From Alteromonas salexigens (GTDB lineage Bacteria; Pseudomonadota; Gammaproteobacteria; Enterobacterales; Alteromonadaceae): a stretch of 64,000 nucleotides of DNA. The notes beneath the pieces are model-generated. The model was not told the DNA's origin and made no database searches. It was given only the letters and a program-made list of their open reading frames with translations. This document shows, piece after piece, positions 19,799 through 29,355 of this stretch (position 1 is its first letter; the number at the start of each line of letters is the position of its first letter). The stretch lies in the NCBI RefSeq assembly GCF_025628895.1, contig NZ_JAOTJC010000004.1:114388-178387 (forward strand), read 5' to 3'. The position numbers were made by a program, and so were the translations under genes.

Positions 19799-21202
19799 AT
19801 GACGCGTCATCGTAATCAATCGGGATACCGCGACAATCTGAACATTCAGCCTGGCCGGGGTCAGTATCTTACTGTGGCCGCCAGCGCGCTGGTTATCATT
19901 GCTATCAGCGTCCTCTCTGTGATCTACGGACAGTTACCTGGGGAGCCATCGGGCGCCTTCTTAGGGGCGTATGGCACTGCAGTGGTCATGCTGGAAACAT
20001 TCAGTGCAATTTTGCTGTTTGCACAATTCAGAAAGACCGGTCACCTTACCTTTGGTTTGTTGGCAATGGCGTATTTATGGGTTGCCCTGATTGCGCCTTT
20101 TCAGGTGGCTTTACTGGCCGGTGCCTTTAACGATGTCGCTATGATTGCCACTTCCCCGTCCACGGCTGCCTGGCTCTGGACCTTCTGGCACCTTGGGTTT
20201 CCCATATTCATTGCCCTTGCGATGTTGCTGAATGGCAGAGCGCCGGTAGTCATCAGTGAATTTGGCAGCTGGTCAGCTTTACTGCTGGGCGGTACGCTGG
20301 TGCTGGCATTTTTAGCCATTGTGCCTACCCTGTTCGGCTGGTTCGAATTTCCTTCTCTGCTGCAGGACACGACCGCTTTTTCCGCCACGCTGCTGGATGT
20401 TATAGGTCCCCTTAATATTGGCTTGTGTCTCACTGCACTGGCTATCATTGTCATTAAAGGCAGGTTCAATACCGGTATTTACGCGTGGCTGGTCATTGCC
20501 TTACTGGCGGCCACCTGTGAAGGAATGGTAGCGATTTATTCTGGCTCCCGCTTTAGTTTGGGGTGGTATGCCGCCCGCATCCTGAGCCTGATTTCATCCT
20601 CTGCGGTATTTTTCGCGCTGCTGGTAGAAACCATTCAGCTGTACCACAAGATTATGCAGCAAAATGAAACCCTGTATGAGCTGGCCTCCACTGACAGCCT
20701 TTCCGGCCTGGCCAACCGCCGGGCGTTTGACCTGCGGCTTAACGAAGAGCTCAGACGCAGTAAACGCAGCAAATCCCCCCTTAGCCTGATCCTGCTGGAC
20801 GTAGATAACTTTAAACAGTTTAACGACCGTCATGGTCATAATAATGGTGACCATTGCATTCGTCATATTGGCAAAACACTCACCACTACGCTGAGCAGAG
20901 AAACCGACTTTCCGGCCCGTGTAGGCGGCGAGGAATTTGCGGTGGTGTTGCCTGGCTCTGACAGTAACGATGCCCAGACAATTGCGGAACGTATCCGTCA
21001 CCGTATTGCCGAAACCAGTGTGCAGCTTGATGATGGAAGCGACGTCTATGTGTCCGCCAGCATAGGGGTCACTACTGTGGTACCGAAGTCCCGCACCCGC
21101 AGCAGCACGTTATTAAAACAGGCTGATAAAGCCCTGTACGCCGCCAAAGCCGCCGGTAAAAACTGTATTCGTACTGCGCAAAAGACCCTTAGTGTGGCAT
21201 AG
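19799..21202 (+). CDS. Membrane diguanylate cyclase (GGDEF)
   Basis: Makes cyclic di-GMP from two GTP. The N-terminal half (about residues 20-285) has roughly seven or eight hydrophobic spans and resembles MASE4-type sensory modules, though that label is uncertain. The GGDEF domain follows, with DxLSGLANRRAFD, LLDVDNFKQFND and the intact active site GGEEF at residues 376-380. RETD at 367-370, exactly five residues before GGEEF, is an intact inhibitory site, so product feedback is expected. It stands between damX and dam, which are adjacent in most relatives, suggesting insertion into a conserved cluster. Confidence 0.9.
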   Translation: MTRHRNQSGYRDNLNIQPGRGQYLTVAASALVIIAISVLSVIYGQLPGEPSGAFLGAYGTAVVMLETFSAILLFAQFRKTGHLTFGLLAMAYLWVALIAPFQVALLAGAFNDVAMIATSPSTAAWLWTFWHLGFPIFIALAMLLNGRAPVVISEFGSWSALLLGGTLVLAFLAIVPTLFGWFEFPSLLQDTTAFSATLLDVIGPLNIGLCLTALAIIVIKGRFNTGIYAWLVIALLAATCEGMVAIYSGSRFSLGWYAARILSLISSSAVFFALLVETIQLYHKIMQQNETLYELASTDSLSGLANRRAFDLRLNEELRRSKRSKSPLSLILLDVDNFKQFNDRHGHNNGDHCIRHIGKTLTTTLSRETDFPARVGGEEFAVVLPGSDSNDAQTIAERIRHRIAETSVQLDDGSDVYVSASIGVTTVVPKSRTRSSTLLKQADKALYAAKAAGKNCIRTAQKTLSVA

Positions 21203-21444
21203 GCGTTACATACACTCATGCACTGGGCGCGTATTCACCGTATTTTCCCCGCTGGAACACAAAAAAAACCAGCATCCGGAGTTTGTAGGTTGTCGCGATC
21301 TCCGATGCCAGATACAATCCTGATTCATAAGAGTGGTTAGGTCGTGCCTGTCTTGGTTGTCGCAATTGGCATGACAAGCTTCAGCACCTTCTGGTACTTC
21401 AGAAAGCCACCGCTTCCATTCCGCGCGGGTAGTGTTAATAGAGC

Positions 21445-22347
21445 ATGATGCATAAGAAAAACCGGGCCTTCCTTAAGTGGGCCGGTGGCAAGTACAGTCT
21501 GGTAGAACACATTGAAGCCAGATTACCTCAGGCCAACAAACTGATTGAGCCGTTTGTCGGGGCCGGCTCGGTATTTCTGAATACCCAGTACAAAAAGTAC
21601 CTGCTGAACGACATCAATGCCGATCTCATCAATCTGTACAATTTTCTCAAAGAACAGCCAGACGCCGTCATTCATGATGCCCGGCAGTTTTTCACTGCGC
21701 GCAACAACGAAGAAAACCGCTACTACAGTTTACGGGAAGAATTTAACGGCACTGCTGATGATTATTATCGGGCGGTACTGTTTTTGTACCTTAACCGGCA
21801 TGGCTACAACGGACTGTGCAGATACAGTCTGAGTGGCAAATTCAATGTCCCTTTCGGGCGCTATAAAAAGCCATACTTCCCCGAAGACGAAATGCTGTTT
21901 TTTGCAGAAAAATCGCAACGGGCGACTTTTACCTGCTTACCTTTTGAGAAAGTCTTTAGCCGCGCCCGCCGTGGCAATGTGGTGTATTGCGACCCACCTT
22001 ACGCCCCCATCAGCAAAACTGCCGCCTTTACCAGTTATGCGGCCCGCAGTTTCGGCCACGACGCCCAACACAAGCTGGCCACGCTGGCCCATCGCGCATC
22101 TGCAGTGCGTGGTATTCCGGTGTTGATATCAAACCATGACTTGCCGGTGACCCGGGAACTTTACCAGGGTGCCGACTTCAGTATGCTGTCGGTAAAACGT
22201 TCAATCAGTCAAAATGGCGCCAAACGGAAGCCGGCGGCTGAAATTCTGGCGTTCTTCCCACCTACCGAAAACCCGGTGAAACCTCGTCGTCGCAAGAAAA
22301 AACCGAAAACTGTAGCGGCCAATGCGGCTCGCATTACGCTGACCTAA
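21445..22347 (+). CDS. dam: DNA adenine methylase (GATC)
   Basis: Methylates adenine N6 in GATC for mismatch-repair strand choice and replication timing. 300 residues. FLKWAGGKYSL (residues 9-19) is the AdoMet motif I, EPFVGAGSVFLN follows, and the catalytic DPPYAP is at 183-188. Tandem ATGs at 21445 and 21448 leave the exact start open; no strong ribosome site is visible. A basic Arg/Lys tail of about 15 residues (KPRRRKKKPK) makes it longer than the usual 270-280. Its presence in the damX-rpe cluster supports the housekeeping role rather than a restriction system. Confidence 0.96.
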   Translation: MMHKKNRAFLKWAGGKYSLVEHIEARLPQANKLIEPFVGAGSVFLNTQYKKYLLNDINADLINLYNFLKEQPDAVIHDARQFFTARNNEENRYYSLREEFNGTADDYYRAVLFLYLNRHGYNGLCRYSLSGKFNVPFGRYKKPYFPEDEMLFFAEKSQRATFTCLPFEKVFSRARRGNVVYCDPPYAPISKTAAFTSYAARSFGHDAQHKLATLAHRASAVRGIPVLISNHDLPVTRELYQGADFSMLSVKRSISQNGAKRKPAAEILAFFPPTENPVKPRRRKKKPKTVAANAARITLT

Positions 22348-22457
22348 GCGGCCACTGAGTCTGGAAAGTCGGTGACTGCGTTGCCGTTTCAATAAGGGAA
22401 GCACTGCACGAGTCCGCTTACTCACCACTGGCGGGGGTCAGATACGGGCTGCCGTCA

Positions 22458-22655
22458 CTACTGCACCAGCCAGCGCACGAACAGTAACAAGCTCACGACA
22501 AACAGCGCCACAAACACTACCCCTACAATGATATACGTCAGCGGGGAAGCTTGATTAAAATCTCGTTGGTAATTTTGCTGGCTCTGCACCCCAAAAGCGC
22601 TGGCCAATACACTCAGAATAACCGCGATCAGGCCGGGCTTAGTCGAGCCTGACAC
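22458..22655 (-). CDS. DUF2970 small membrane protein
   Basis: 65 residues. The N-terminal LIAVILSVLASAFGVQSQQNYQRDF matches the conserved VLASxFGVQS...RDF core of DUF2970, followed by one membrane helix (about residues 40-62). Function unknown. A GTG start overlaps the TAG stop of the upstream gene by one base, so the two are translationally coupled. It is convergent with dam. Confidence 0.8.
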   Translation of the reverse strand: MSGSTKPGLIAVILSVLASAFGVQSQQNYQRDFNQASPLTYIIVGVVFVALFVVSLLLFVRWLVQ

Positions 22656-22963
22656 TACTCACCTTGCGGAGAAGATAAGTCACCGTCGTTACTGTCATCG
22701 TGCAGTAACTCCAGTAAATCCAGATAATGGAAATCGTAGGAAAGGGAACGTCCGGCCACCCAGGATAACCAGCTGACTTCACCCATATTGACACGGCTGC
22801 ACTGGTTTTGAATGTGGCTGGCGGGTAAGCGGGCATCGAACTGCTGCTCGGGTTGAAACTCACACACGGTTTCGGGCTCTGTCACCGTAACAGCGCCAGC
22901 TAAGCCGAGGCCAGCTACACATGCCATCATTGTCATGCTGGTTTTAATCGTCATCCTGAACAC
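22655..22963 (-). CDS. Small secreted protein of unknown function
   Basis: 102 residues. An N-terminal signal-type segment (MTIKTSMTMMACVAGLGLAGAV) is followed by a short acidic mature part with two cysteines, in ETVCEF and NQCSRV, that could form a disulfide. No family recognised. It overlaps the DUF2970 gene by one base and has its own promoter, so expression is likely. A later ATG at codon 4 is an alternative start. Confidence 0.6.
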   Translation of the reverse strand: MFRMTIKTSMTMMACVAGLGLAGAVTVTEPETVCEFQPEQQFDARLPASHIQNQCSRVNMGEVSWLSWVAGRSLSYDFHYLDLLELLHDDSNDGDLSSPQGE

Positions 22964-22989
22964 ACCAATACCGCTTAAAATTTAACCTC

Positions 22990-23017
22990 ATTATAATACT
23001 AACTTTGCGAACAACAA
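22990..23017 (-). promoter_or_regulatory. Sigma-70 promoter of the secreted protein-DUF2970 pair
   Basis: On the minus strand TTGTTG, a 16-bp spacer and a perfect TATAAT lie 27 bp before the start codon of the small secreted protein gene. The short leader would be about 20 nt. Confidence 0.5.
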
Positions 23018-23149
23018 CCACTTCTTTAAGAGAAACTGAAAAACTGTACCCTCTGCACGCCGCGAACCCGTTATTTGCTACAGTGGCACGACGACAGCAC
23101 GCCCCGGTACTGCTTACCGCCGGGGGCACAATCGGGCATTCAGTTTACA

Positions 23150-23815
23150 TTAAAATGTGGTACCCCAGCTTACAACGAATTTAGTGTCATCGTCGCCGGA
23201 CTCTTGCTGTGCTTTGGACACAGTCAGTGTGAAGTCGCCTTTCGACAGATCCGCCTGGAAGTGTCCGTAGTCAGAGTCATCACCGGCATCAAAATCATAA
23301 TAACCGTAGGTCATACTCAGACCAAATTCCTCTGGTAAGTCCCAGCCATAGGATACGTTATAATAAATGTCGCCACTGTCGTACAATGAGCCGTCAGCGA
23401 CATCGGAGGCCACCGTGTAAGCCACACCAAAGCCCAGCCCCATGTAACTACCATTGAAATATACTTCGCCGAAGTCGGAATTTTCATAACCGGTGGCGGG
23501 ATAGACGTAATGGATATACCCGACGTCATAGCCGAAATCGCCCGACATTCCGCTATAGCCCAGGTAGTAATCGTTCTCCGTACCACTACCGTTGCCCCAA
23601 TCGATTGTGCCAATCCAGGTGCCGGCATAAAAGCCGCTCTCGTGAGAGTAATCTAAGCCACCAGAGACAGACGGATCGTTCATGCTTTGTGTGACTCCGC
23701 GCCAAAGGTAATTACTGGTGACCCCAATATTAGCTTCTACGGCAGCCTGTGCCTGTCCCAAACCTGCCGTCGACGCAATAACCAGCGCCAGCGCTGACAA
23801 TCTAACTGTTTTCAT
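23150..23815 (-). CDS. TorF-family putative porin
   Basis: 221 residues with a clear signal peptide (cleavage after AQA, about residue 24) and an outer-membrane beta-barrel of alternating aromatic strands. VTSNYLWRGVTQSMNDPSVSGGLDY is the family signature of the TorF/TIGR02001 proteins, and the C terminus ends in Phe (VVSWGTTF), the outer-membrane insertion signal. The substrate is not known. It is a single minus-strand gene between dam and rpe, a site normally empty in relatives. Confidence 0.85.
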   Translation of the reverse strand: MKTVRLSALALVIASTAGLGQAQAAVEANIGVTSNYLWRGVTQSMNDPSVSGGLDYSHESGFYAGTWIGTIDWGNGSGTENDYYLGYSGMSGDFGYDVGYIHYVYPATGYENSDFGEVYFNGSYMGLGFGVAYTVASDVADGSLYDSGDIYYNVSYGWDLPEEFGLSMTYGYYDFDAGDDSDYGHFQADLSKGDFTLTVSKAQQESGDDDTKFVVSWGTTF

Positions 23816-24199
23816 GTGTGCTCTCCGTTGGATTAACTAACTTGCTGTTCGTAAAGTTTCTGTCTTTTTATAACCGAACTACGCAAATCTAATGCCCACG
23901 CTTGCCACAATTTTCACAGCCAGAACAAACCCCATAAGCAACTGATTATGCTAACTTTTTTGCCCATTAAAAATTTCGCGTTGAAATCTGCCTGTCCATC
24001 TCCCTGCTTAAATTTGCACCAGCAAAAGGCACAAGCCCTTTTTCGGTGCACGGTTTTCACTTTAGTACACCGCCAGATTTAGGTACAATTTTCGTGCATT
24101 TTTCTACCCAAAACCGATCCACATCGCGGGTGCGCTACTATTCTGGCAGTGTGCCTCCCGTCAGTGCCCCTGCACTGACTGACTTAAAAAGGATGATTC
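23816..24199. other. 384-bp AT-rich intergenic region between divergent TorF-like gene and rpe
   Basis: It must hold promoters for both divergent genes. AAAAGG stands about 7 bp before the rpe ATG as its ribosome site. No further open frame, repeat or recognised operator could be supported. Confidence 0.6.
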
Positions 24200-24877
24200 A
24201 TGAACAAGTGTATGATTGCACCCTCTATCCTGTCGGCAGACTTTGCACGACTGGGCGATGAAGTCGAAGCGGTGCTGGAGGCCGGCGCTGACGTTATTCA
24301 TTTTGACGTAATGGACAACCATTATGTGCCGAACTTGTCATTCGGCCCGATGATTTGTGAAGCGTTACGTAAGCATGGCATTACCGCGCCGATTGATGTG
24401 CACCTGATGGTAAGTCCGGTGGACGACCTGATCGAACAATTTGCCGAAGCCGGTGCCAGCTATATCAGTTTTCATCCTGAGGCGTCACAGCACGTCGACC
24501 GGTCTCTCCAGCTCATCGAGGATGCCGGCTGTGAACCGGGGCTGGTACTGAACCCCGCCACCCCGTTGCACTATCTCGACCATGTTATGGATAAGCTACA
24601 TCATATTTTGGTGATGTCGGTAAACCCGGGATTCGGCGGCCAGGCGTTTATACCTTCCACCCTGGATAAGCTCCGTCAGGTGAAGCAGCGGGTTGTGGCC
24701 AGTGGCAGAGATATTCGAATAGAAATTGACGGCGGCGTAAAAGTCGATAACATTCGCGAGATTGCCGAGGCCGGAGCCGATATGTTCGTCGCGGGATCCG
24801 CCATTTTCAACGCCGACGATTACGGCGAGGTTATCGACGCCATGCGCCGTGAAATTGCCGCCGTATCACAAGCCTAA
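24200..24877 (+). CDS. rpe: Ribulose-phosphate 3-epimerase
   Basis: Interconverts ribulose 5-phosphate and xylulose 5-phosphate in the pentose phosphate pathway. 225 residues, TIM barrel. [34 protein letters not shown], the DVHLMV metal site and [11 protein letters not shown] are all intact. AAAAGGATG gives a strong ribosome site. trpS follows by 38 bp. gph, normally between them in the enterobacterial dam cluster, is absent. Confidence 0.98.
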   Translation: MNKCMIAPSILSADFARLGDEVEAVLEAGADVIHFDVMDNHYVPNLSFGPMICEALRKHGITAPIDVHLMVSPVDDLIEQFAEAGASYISFHPEASQHVDRSLQLIEDAGCEPGLVLNPATPLHYLDHVMDKLHHILVMSVNPGFGGQAFIPSTLDKLRQVKQRVVASGRDIRIEIDGGVKVDNIREIAEAGADMFVAGSAIFNADDYGEVIDAMRREIAAVSQA

Positions 24878-24915
24878 TTAATTTGTAACTCAGTTATCAG
24901 CAGGTATTTATCACC

Positions 24916-25923
24916 ATGAGCACCAAACCCATTGTATTAAGCGGCTGTCAGCCTTCAGGTCAACTTACCCTCGGTAATTACATGGGTGCCTTGAAGCAGT
25001 GGGTTGCCATGCAGGATGATCACGATTGCCTGTATATGCTGGTAGACTTGCACGCCATTACCGTTCGCCAGGACAGAGAAGCGTTGTATAACGCCTGCCT
25101 GGATGGCCTGGCGCTGTATCTGGCATGCGGCATCGATCCGCAACGCAGCACCCTGTTCGTGCAATCCCATGTCCCGGAGCATGCACAGCTGGCGTGGGTA
25201 CTGAACTGCTATACGCAGATGGGCGAACTGAACCGCATGACTCAGTTTAAAGACAAGTCTGCCAAGAACGTCAACAATATCAATGTGGGCCTGTACAGTT
25301 ATCCGGTGCTGCAGGCGGCTGACATTCTGGTTTACGGTGCGCACAAGGTACCGGTGGGCGAAGATCAAAAACAGCATCTTGAGCTTACCCGCGATATCGC
25401 CACCCGGTTTAACAATCTGTACGGCGATGTGCTGACGCTTCCGGAGCCTTATATTCCAGAATTCGGGGCCCGCATCATGAGCCTGCAAGAGCCAGAACGC
25501 AAAATGTCCAAATCGGACACCAACCCCAATAATTTTATTGGCCTGTTGGAAGAGCCGAAAAAACTGACCAAGAAAATAAAACGCGCCGTCACTGACTCTG
25601 ACGAGCAGGCGCGTATTTATTTTGATCCTGAAGAAAAAGCCGGCGTGTCCAACTTACTCACGCTGTTGTCACTGGCCACCGGCAAGTCGGTAGAAGCGCT
25701 GGTGCCCGAATACGAAGATAAAATGTATGGGCACCTGAAAGGCGATATCGCTGACGCGGTGGTCGCGCTGGTAGAGCCTATTCAACAGCGCTTCACTGCC
25801 CTGCGGGAAGATCGCGCCTACCTGGACAGCGTCATGAAAGCCGGTGCTTATAAAGCCTCAGCCCGCGCTACAGAGACATTGCAGCGGGTCTATGATGCCG
25901 TTGGCTTTATCACCAAGCCTTAA
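24916..25923 (+). CDS. trpS: Tryptophanyl-tRNA synthetase
   Basis: Charges tRNA-Trp. 335 residues, class I synthetase. [17 protein letters not shown] carries the HIGH-equivalent (TLGN) near residues 17-20 and KMSKSD near residue 195 is the KMSKS loop. Follows rpe closely and precedes pabA by 19 bp. Confidence 0.98.
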   Translation: MSTKPIVLSGCQPSGQLTLGNYMGALKQWVAMQDDHDCLYMLVDLHAITVRQDREALYNACLDGLALYLACGIDPQRSTLFVQSHVPEHAQLAWVLNCYTQMGELNRMTQFKDKSAKNVNNINVGLYSYPVLQAADILVYGAHKVPVGEDQKQHLELTRDIATRFNNLYGDVLTLPEPYIPEFGARIMSLQEPERKMSKSDTNPNNFIGLLEEPKKLTKKIKRAVTDSDEQARIYFDPEEKAGVSNLLTLLSLATGKSVEALVPEYEDKMYGHLKGDIADAVVALVEPIQQRFTALREDRAYLDSVMKAGAYKASARATETLQRVYDAVGFITKP

Positions 25924-25942
25924 GCTGACACGGTAACTCCGC

Positions 25943-26542
25943 ATGTTATTGCTCATCGATAATTTTGACTCTTTCACCCACAATCTGGCGCGGTATTTCC
26001 GTGAGCTGGGCAGTGAGGTGGAAGTGGTGCGCAATAACGCAATATCGCTGCCGGACATCGCCTCACTGGCGCCGGACCAGCTGGTGCTGTCGCCCGGCCC
26101 CTGTACGCCGGATGATGCTGGCATCAGCCTGGCAGCCATTGAACGGTTCAAGGGACACATCCCCATGCTGGGTGTGTGTCTGGGCCATCAAGCCATTGGT
26201 CAGGTATTCGGGGCCAGAGTCACCGGCGCCAGGGAAATCCGTCACGGTAAAACCTCGCCGGTTTATCACCGCGGCCAGGGGCTGTGCCAGCAGTTGGCTT
26301 CTCCCTTCACTGCTACTCGCTATCATTCGCTGGTGCTGGAGCCGCACACCCTTCCTGACTGCCTGCGGGTAGACGCGTGGTGCGAAGACGCCGACGGCTA
26401 CCGGGAAATTATGGCGCTGTCCCATCGTACGCTCCCCATCTGGGGCGTGCAGTTCCATCCAGAGTCTTTATTGACAGAATACGGCCATCAAATTCTGGAT
26501 AATTTCCTGCATCACGCCCGTATTACACAAAAAATTGCGTAA
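25943..26542 (+). CDS. pabA: Glutamine amidotransferase of aminodeoxychorismate/anthranilate synthase
   Basis: Supplies ammonia from glutamine to the chorismate-using partner for 4-aminobenzoate, and possibly anthranilate. 199 residues, class I amidotransferase: nucleophile Cys79 in GVCLGHQ and the His/Glu pair in VQFHPES. The context (rpe-trpS-pabA, no trpE or trpD nearby) favours pabA over trpG, but an amphibolic role cannot be excluded. Confidence 0.9.
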   Translation: MLLLIDNFDSFTHNLARYFRELGSEVEVVRNNAISLPDIASLAPDQLVLSPGPCTPDDAGISLAAIERFKGHIPMLGVCLGHQAIGQVFGARVTGAREIRHGKTSPVYHRGQGLCQQLASPFTATRYHSLVLEPHTLPDCLRVDAWCEDADGYREIMALSHRTLPIWGVQFHPESLLTEYGHQILDNFLHHARITQKIA

Positions 26543-26661
26543 AATGTTCAGGTCTGTTCACCTTTTCCGATAAAACAGAGTAGTATTTAAAAAAACAGGA
26601 TGAAAATTATGCACGTTGACCAGAAGAGTTGGCGGCATTGACGAGCAGGAGCCCGTATACG

Positions 26662-27828
26662 ATGACGGAATCGCCATCGCAGCCTTCCTTTAATGAACGC
26701 TTCGACAATTTGTTAATTGCGCCGGCTCGCGTAATGAAGATGATTGGCAAACGAGGCCCCGGTGAAGTGCTGTTCGAAGAGTCTGAGCAGGGTGACGCCC
26801 GCCGTCAGTTACTCAATGTCGAAAAGGTGGCGATAAAGAACAAAGAGTTACAGGCAAAGCATGATGCCTCCTACCTGGATAGCGTACGCTACGACCTCCA
26901 CGAGCAGCTCCTTACCGATTTACACGCTGAACTGGAAAACTCCGAAAACGTATACCGCCGCACCTTGTCGCTGTCGGAAGACACACCGGCAATGCTTGAT
27001 GTCATGTCGGTAAAAGCCACCTCGGTATCAAAAATAGAACCCTTTGCGGCCGCCCAGCCGTGGCTGTATGACGAACTCATGCAGGTTGTTAACTCCCCGA
27101 CCCACCGCCGACGTGACTCTAAAGGACGGGTCATTGTGGTGGAGTCCATGCGCACCGCACTGAGCTTCCTGGGCATTGAGAATTTACGGGTTTTATTGCC
27201 CGCCCTGGTGTTACGCCGGGCTATTCCACAAATCACCGACCCGTACCCCCTCATCAAGCACCAGTTGTTGAACTATGCGTACGGCACGGCGGTCACCGCC
27301 CGTGAGTTGAGTCGCTTTGGCAGTATTCGTCCTACCGAGGCCTACACTCTGGGCATGCTGTCTAATCTAGGACGCTGTGCCATCATCCGGCTGTATTTTC
27401 GACTGTTTGACCAGGTCCAGCGGCGCATGCTCGAAGAGGCGCAGAGCAACCGTCAACGGGACCTCCACGATGCGCTACTAAAGCTGCGTCCCTCTGCCAA
27501 CTATCTGATAGCGCTACAAAATGAATACGCAGAGAAAGTGACAGCAGATATCTTTGAGCACATGCACTTTAAGCGGCTGGGTATTGCAGAAGCTATGCGG
27601 ACCATTGCCACTGATGGGGAAAGCACACCAGGCTCGCTGGTAGAGTTGCTTCGTCAGTCCCGGCTGTATACTCAGGTGCGCATGGCCCATCGCTCGAAAG
27701 TGCTGGAAAAAGACGAAATCAAAGACGCAATTCGCCAGCAGCCCAAATATCCCTCCGGGTCACTGGAAGTACTCAGAGGTGTAAACATTTTCCAGTTACC
27801 GGTCACCTCGAATACCGAAGACGCTTAA
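26662..27828 (+). CDS. HDOD-domain protein
   Basis: 388 residues from the ATG at 26662, which has AGGAG ten bases upstream; a TTG eleven codons earlier is open but unlikely. The central part (about 130-330) has the HDOD pattern (MRTALSFLGIENLRVLLPALVLRRA, YGTAVTARELSRFG, EAYTLGMLSNLGR), a catalytically dead relative of HD phosphohydrolases used in signalling scaffolds. No other output domain is seen. It is placed between pabA and argD with no functional link apparent. Confidence 0.8.
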   Translation: MTESPSQPSFNERFDNLLIAPARVMKMIGKRGPGEVLFEESEQGDARRQLLNVEKVAIKNKELQAKHDASYLDSVRYDLHEQLLTDLHAELENSENVYRRTLSLSEDTPAMLDVMSVKATSVSKIEPFAAAQPWLYDELMQVVNSPTHRRRDSKGRVIVVESMRTALSFLGIENLRVLLPALVLRRAIPQITDPYPLIKHQLLNYAYGTAVTARELSRFGSIRPTEAYTLGMLSNLGRCAIIRLYFRLFDQVQRRMLEEAQSNRQRDLHDALLKLRPSANYLIALQNEYAEKVTADIFEHMHFKRLGIAEAMRTIATDGESTPGSLVELLRQSRLYTQVRMAHRSKVLEKDEIKDAIRQQPKYPSGSLEVLRGVNIFQLPVTSNTEDA

Positions 27829-28121
27829 TTTTTTGTGGATATTCATGCAGACAGCGACCCGCTCCCCCCAACGTCCTGTCCGTTGCTGAGTCGATCGCCT
27901 GTAACGCCAATACCACCATTCGCTGCTAACCTGCCTTTCTTAAATAGTTATTCACTTTTCCTGCAAATTAAGCCAGAACCCTTGAATATCAAGGGCTTCG
28001 GCCATGCACTGGGGAGACAAACTGGTTAATAAATGGCATAATATTGAGCTAATCCGATCACTGTACGCGTGGTGCAGGTATTAAATACATATCGGCTCGC
28101 GCTCACATAGAGGTAAAAAAG
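27829..28121. other. Leader region of argD/ast cluster
   Basis: 293 bp with no gene. It holds the probable argD promoter in an AT-rich part (28025-28095), the ribosome site AGAGGTAAAAAAG just before the ATG, and a small inverted repeat (CCCTTG-AATAT-CAAGGG near 27977-27993). An ArgR-like half site is discussed among the rejected items. Confidence 0.5.
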
Positions 28122-29330
28122 ATGAAGGTAACTCGCGCAACATTTGATGAAGTCATGGTACCCAACTACAACCCTGCCGGCATGGTGCCAGTCCGGGGTG
28201 AAGGGTCTCGTGTATGGGACCAGGACGGTGCAGAGTACATCGATTTTGCCGGCGGTATTGCCGTAAACGTACTGGGTCATTGTCACCCCGAGCTGGTAGG
28301 TGTACTACAGGATCAGGGCAGCAAGCTCTGGCACTTGTCTAATGTGTTCACCAACGAACCCGCCATGCGTCTGGCCGCCAAGCTCACCGACGCGACTTTC
28401 GCCGATAAAGTGTATTTCGCTAATTCCGGCGCCGAAGCCAACGAAGCCGCCCTCAAGCTGGCCCGTCGCTTTGCGCTGGATAAGCACGGTGAAGATAAAA
28501 ATCAAATCATTGCGTTTAACAAAGGCTTCCATGGCCGTACCTTCTTTACGGTTACAGTAGGTGGCCAGGCAGCATACTCAGACGGCTTTGGCCCTAAGCC
28601 TGGCGCAGTAGACCATTGCGATTACAATGATCTGGCGGCTTTTGAAGCCCTGATTTCTGACAAAACCTGTGCCGTAATGATGGAGCCGTTGCAGGGTGAA
28701 GGCGGCATCATTCCACCCGACGCAGACTTTGTCCGTGGCGTCCGTGAATTGTGTGACAAGCACAATGCGCTGCTTATTTTTGATGAAGTTCAGTCAGGTG
28801 TAGGCCGCACTGGTCATCTGTATGCATATATGGGTCTGGGCGTAACGCCAGATATTCTGACTACCGCGAAATCATTGGGCGGCGGCTTCCCCATTGGCGC
28901 CATGCTAACCACCACAGAAATCGCTGCGCATCTGAAGCCTGGCACGCACGGCAGCACTTACGGCGGTAACCCGCTGGCCTGTGCCGTGGCCGAGAAAGCG
29001 TTGGATATCGTAAATACCCCCGAAGTGATGGAAGGCGTACTGAAAAAAGAAGCGCTGTTCCGTGAACTACTGGAAGAGATCAACAACAAATACCATGTAT
29101 TCAGTGAAGTACGTGGTAAAGGCATGCTGCTGGGTTGTGCATTAAGCGATGACTACCAGGGCCGCGCCCGTGATTTCCTGATGGCTTCAGCCGAAGAAAA
29201 TCTGATGTGTCTTATTGCCGGTGCGAACGTAGTGCGGTTTGCGCCGTCACTGATCATTCCAGACGAAGACATCAAAGAAGGGCTTGCCCGCTTTGAACGT
29301 GCCGTGGCGCGTGTTGTAAACGCCAAGTAA
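28122..29330 (+). CDS. argD: Acetylornithine/succinylornithine aminotransferase
   Basis: PLP-dependent class III aminotransferase of 402 residues. The PLP lysine is Lys250 in [30 protein letters not shown] and [13 protein letters not shown] are standard. The same protein family serves biosynthesis (ArgD) and catabolism (AstC). Being followed at 26 bp by astA and astD argues for the arginine succinyltransferase pathway, while the lack of another argD in the window leaves a dual role likely. Confidence 0.95.
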   Translation: MKVTRATFDEVMVPNYNPAGMVPVRGEGSRVWDQDGAEYIDFAGGIAVNVLGHCHPELVGVLQDQGSKLWHLSNVFTNEPAMRLAAKLTDATFADKVYFANSGAEANEAALKLARRFALDKHGEDKNQIIAFNKGFHGRTFFTVTVGGQAAYSDGFGPKPGAVDHCDYNDLAAFEALISDKTCAVMMEPLQGEGGIIPPDADFVRGVRELCDKHNALLIFDEVQSGVGRTGHLYAYMGLGVTPDILTTAKSLGGGFPIGAMLTTTEIAAHLKPGTHGSTYGGNPLACAVAEKALDIVNTPEVMEGVLKKEALFRELLEEINNKYHVFSEVRGKGMLLGCALSDDYQGRARDFLMASAEENLMCLIAGANVVRFAPSLIIPDEDIKEGLARFERAVARVVNAK

Positions 29331-29355
29331 TTCTCTAACTGTTGAGTCAGCGAAC

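Noticed and set aside
26600-26641. 13-codon frame upstream of the HDOD gene, like a leader peptide
   Set aside because: No run of regulatory codons and no alternative hairpins or terminator; the length is within chance.
27977-27993. CCCTTG-AATAT-CAAGGG inverted repeat as a terminator
   Set aside because: Short stem without a T tract; left as a minor element in the argD leader.
28073-28091. ArgR-like site before argD
   Set aside because: Only one half (ATACATA) fits the consensus; the other arm and the usual tandem box are missing.
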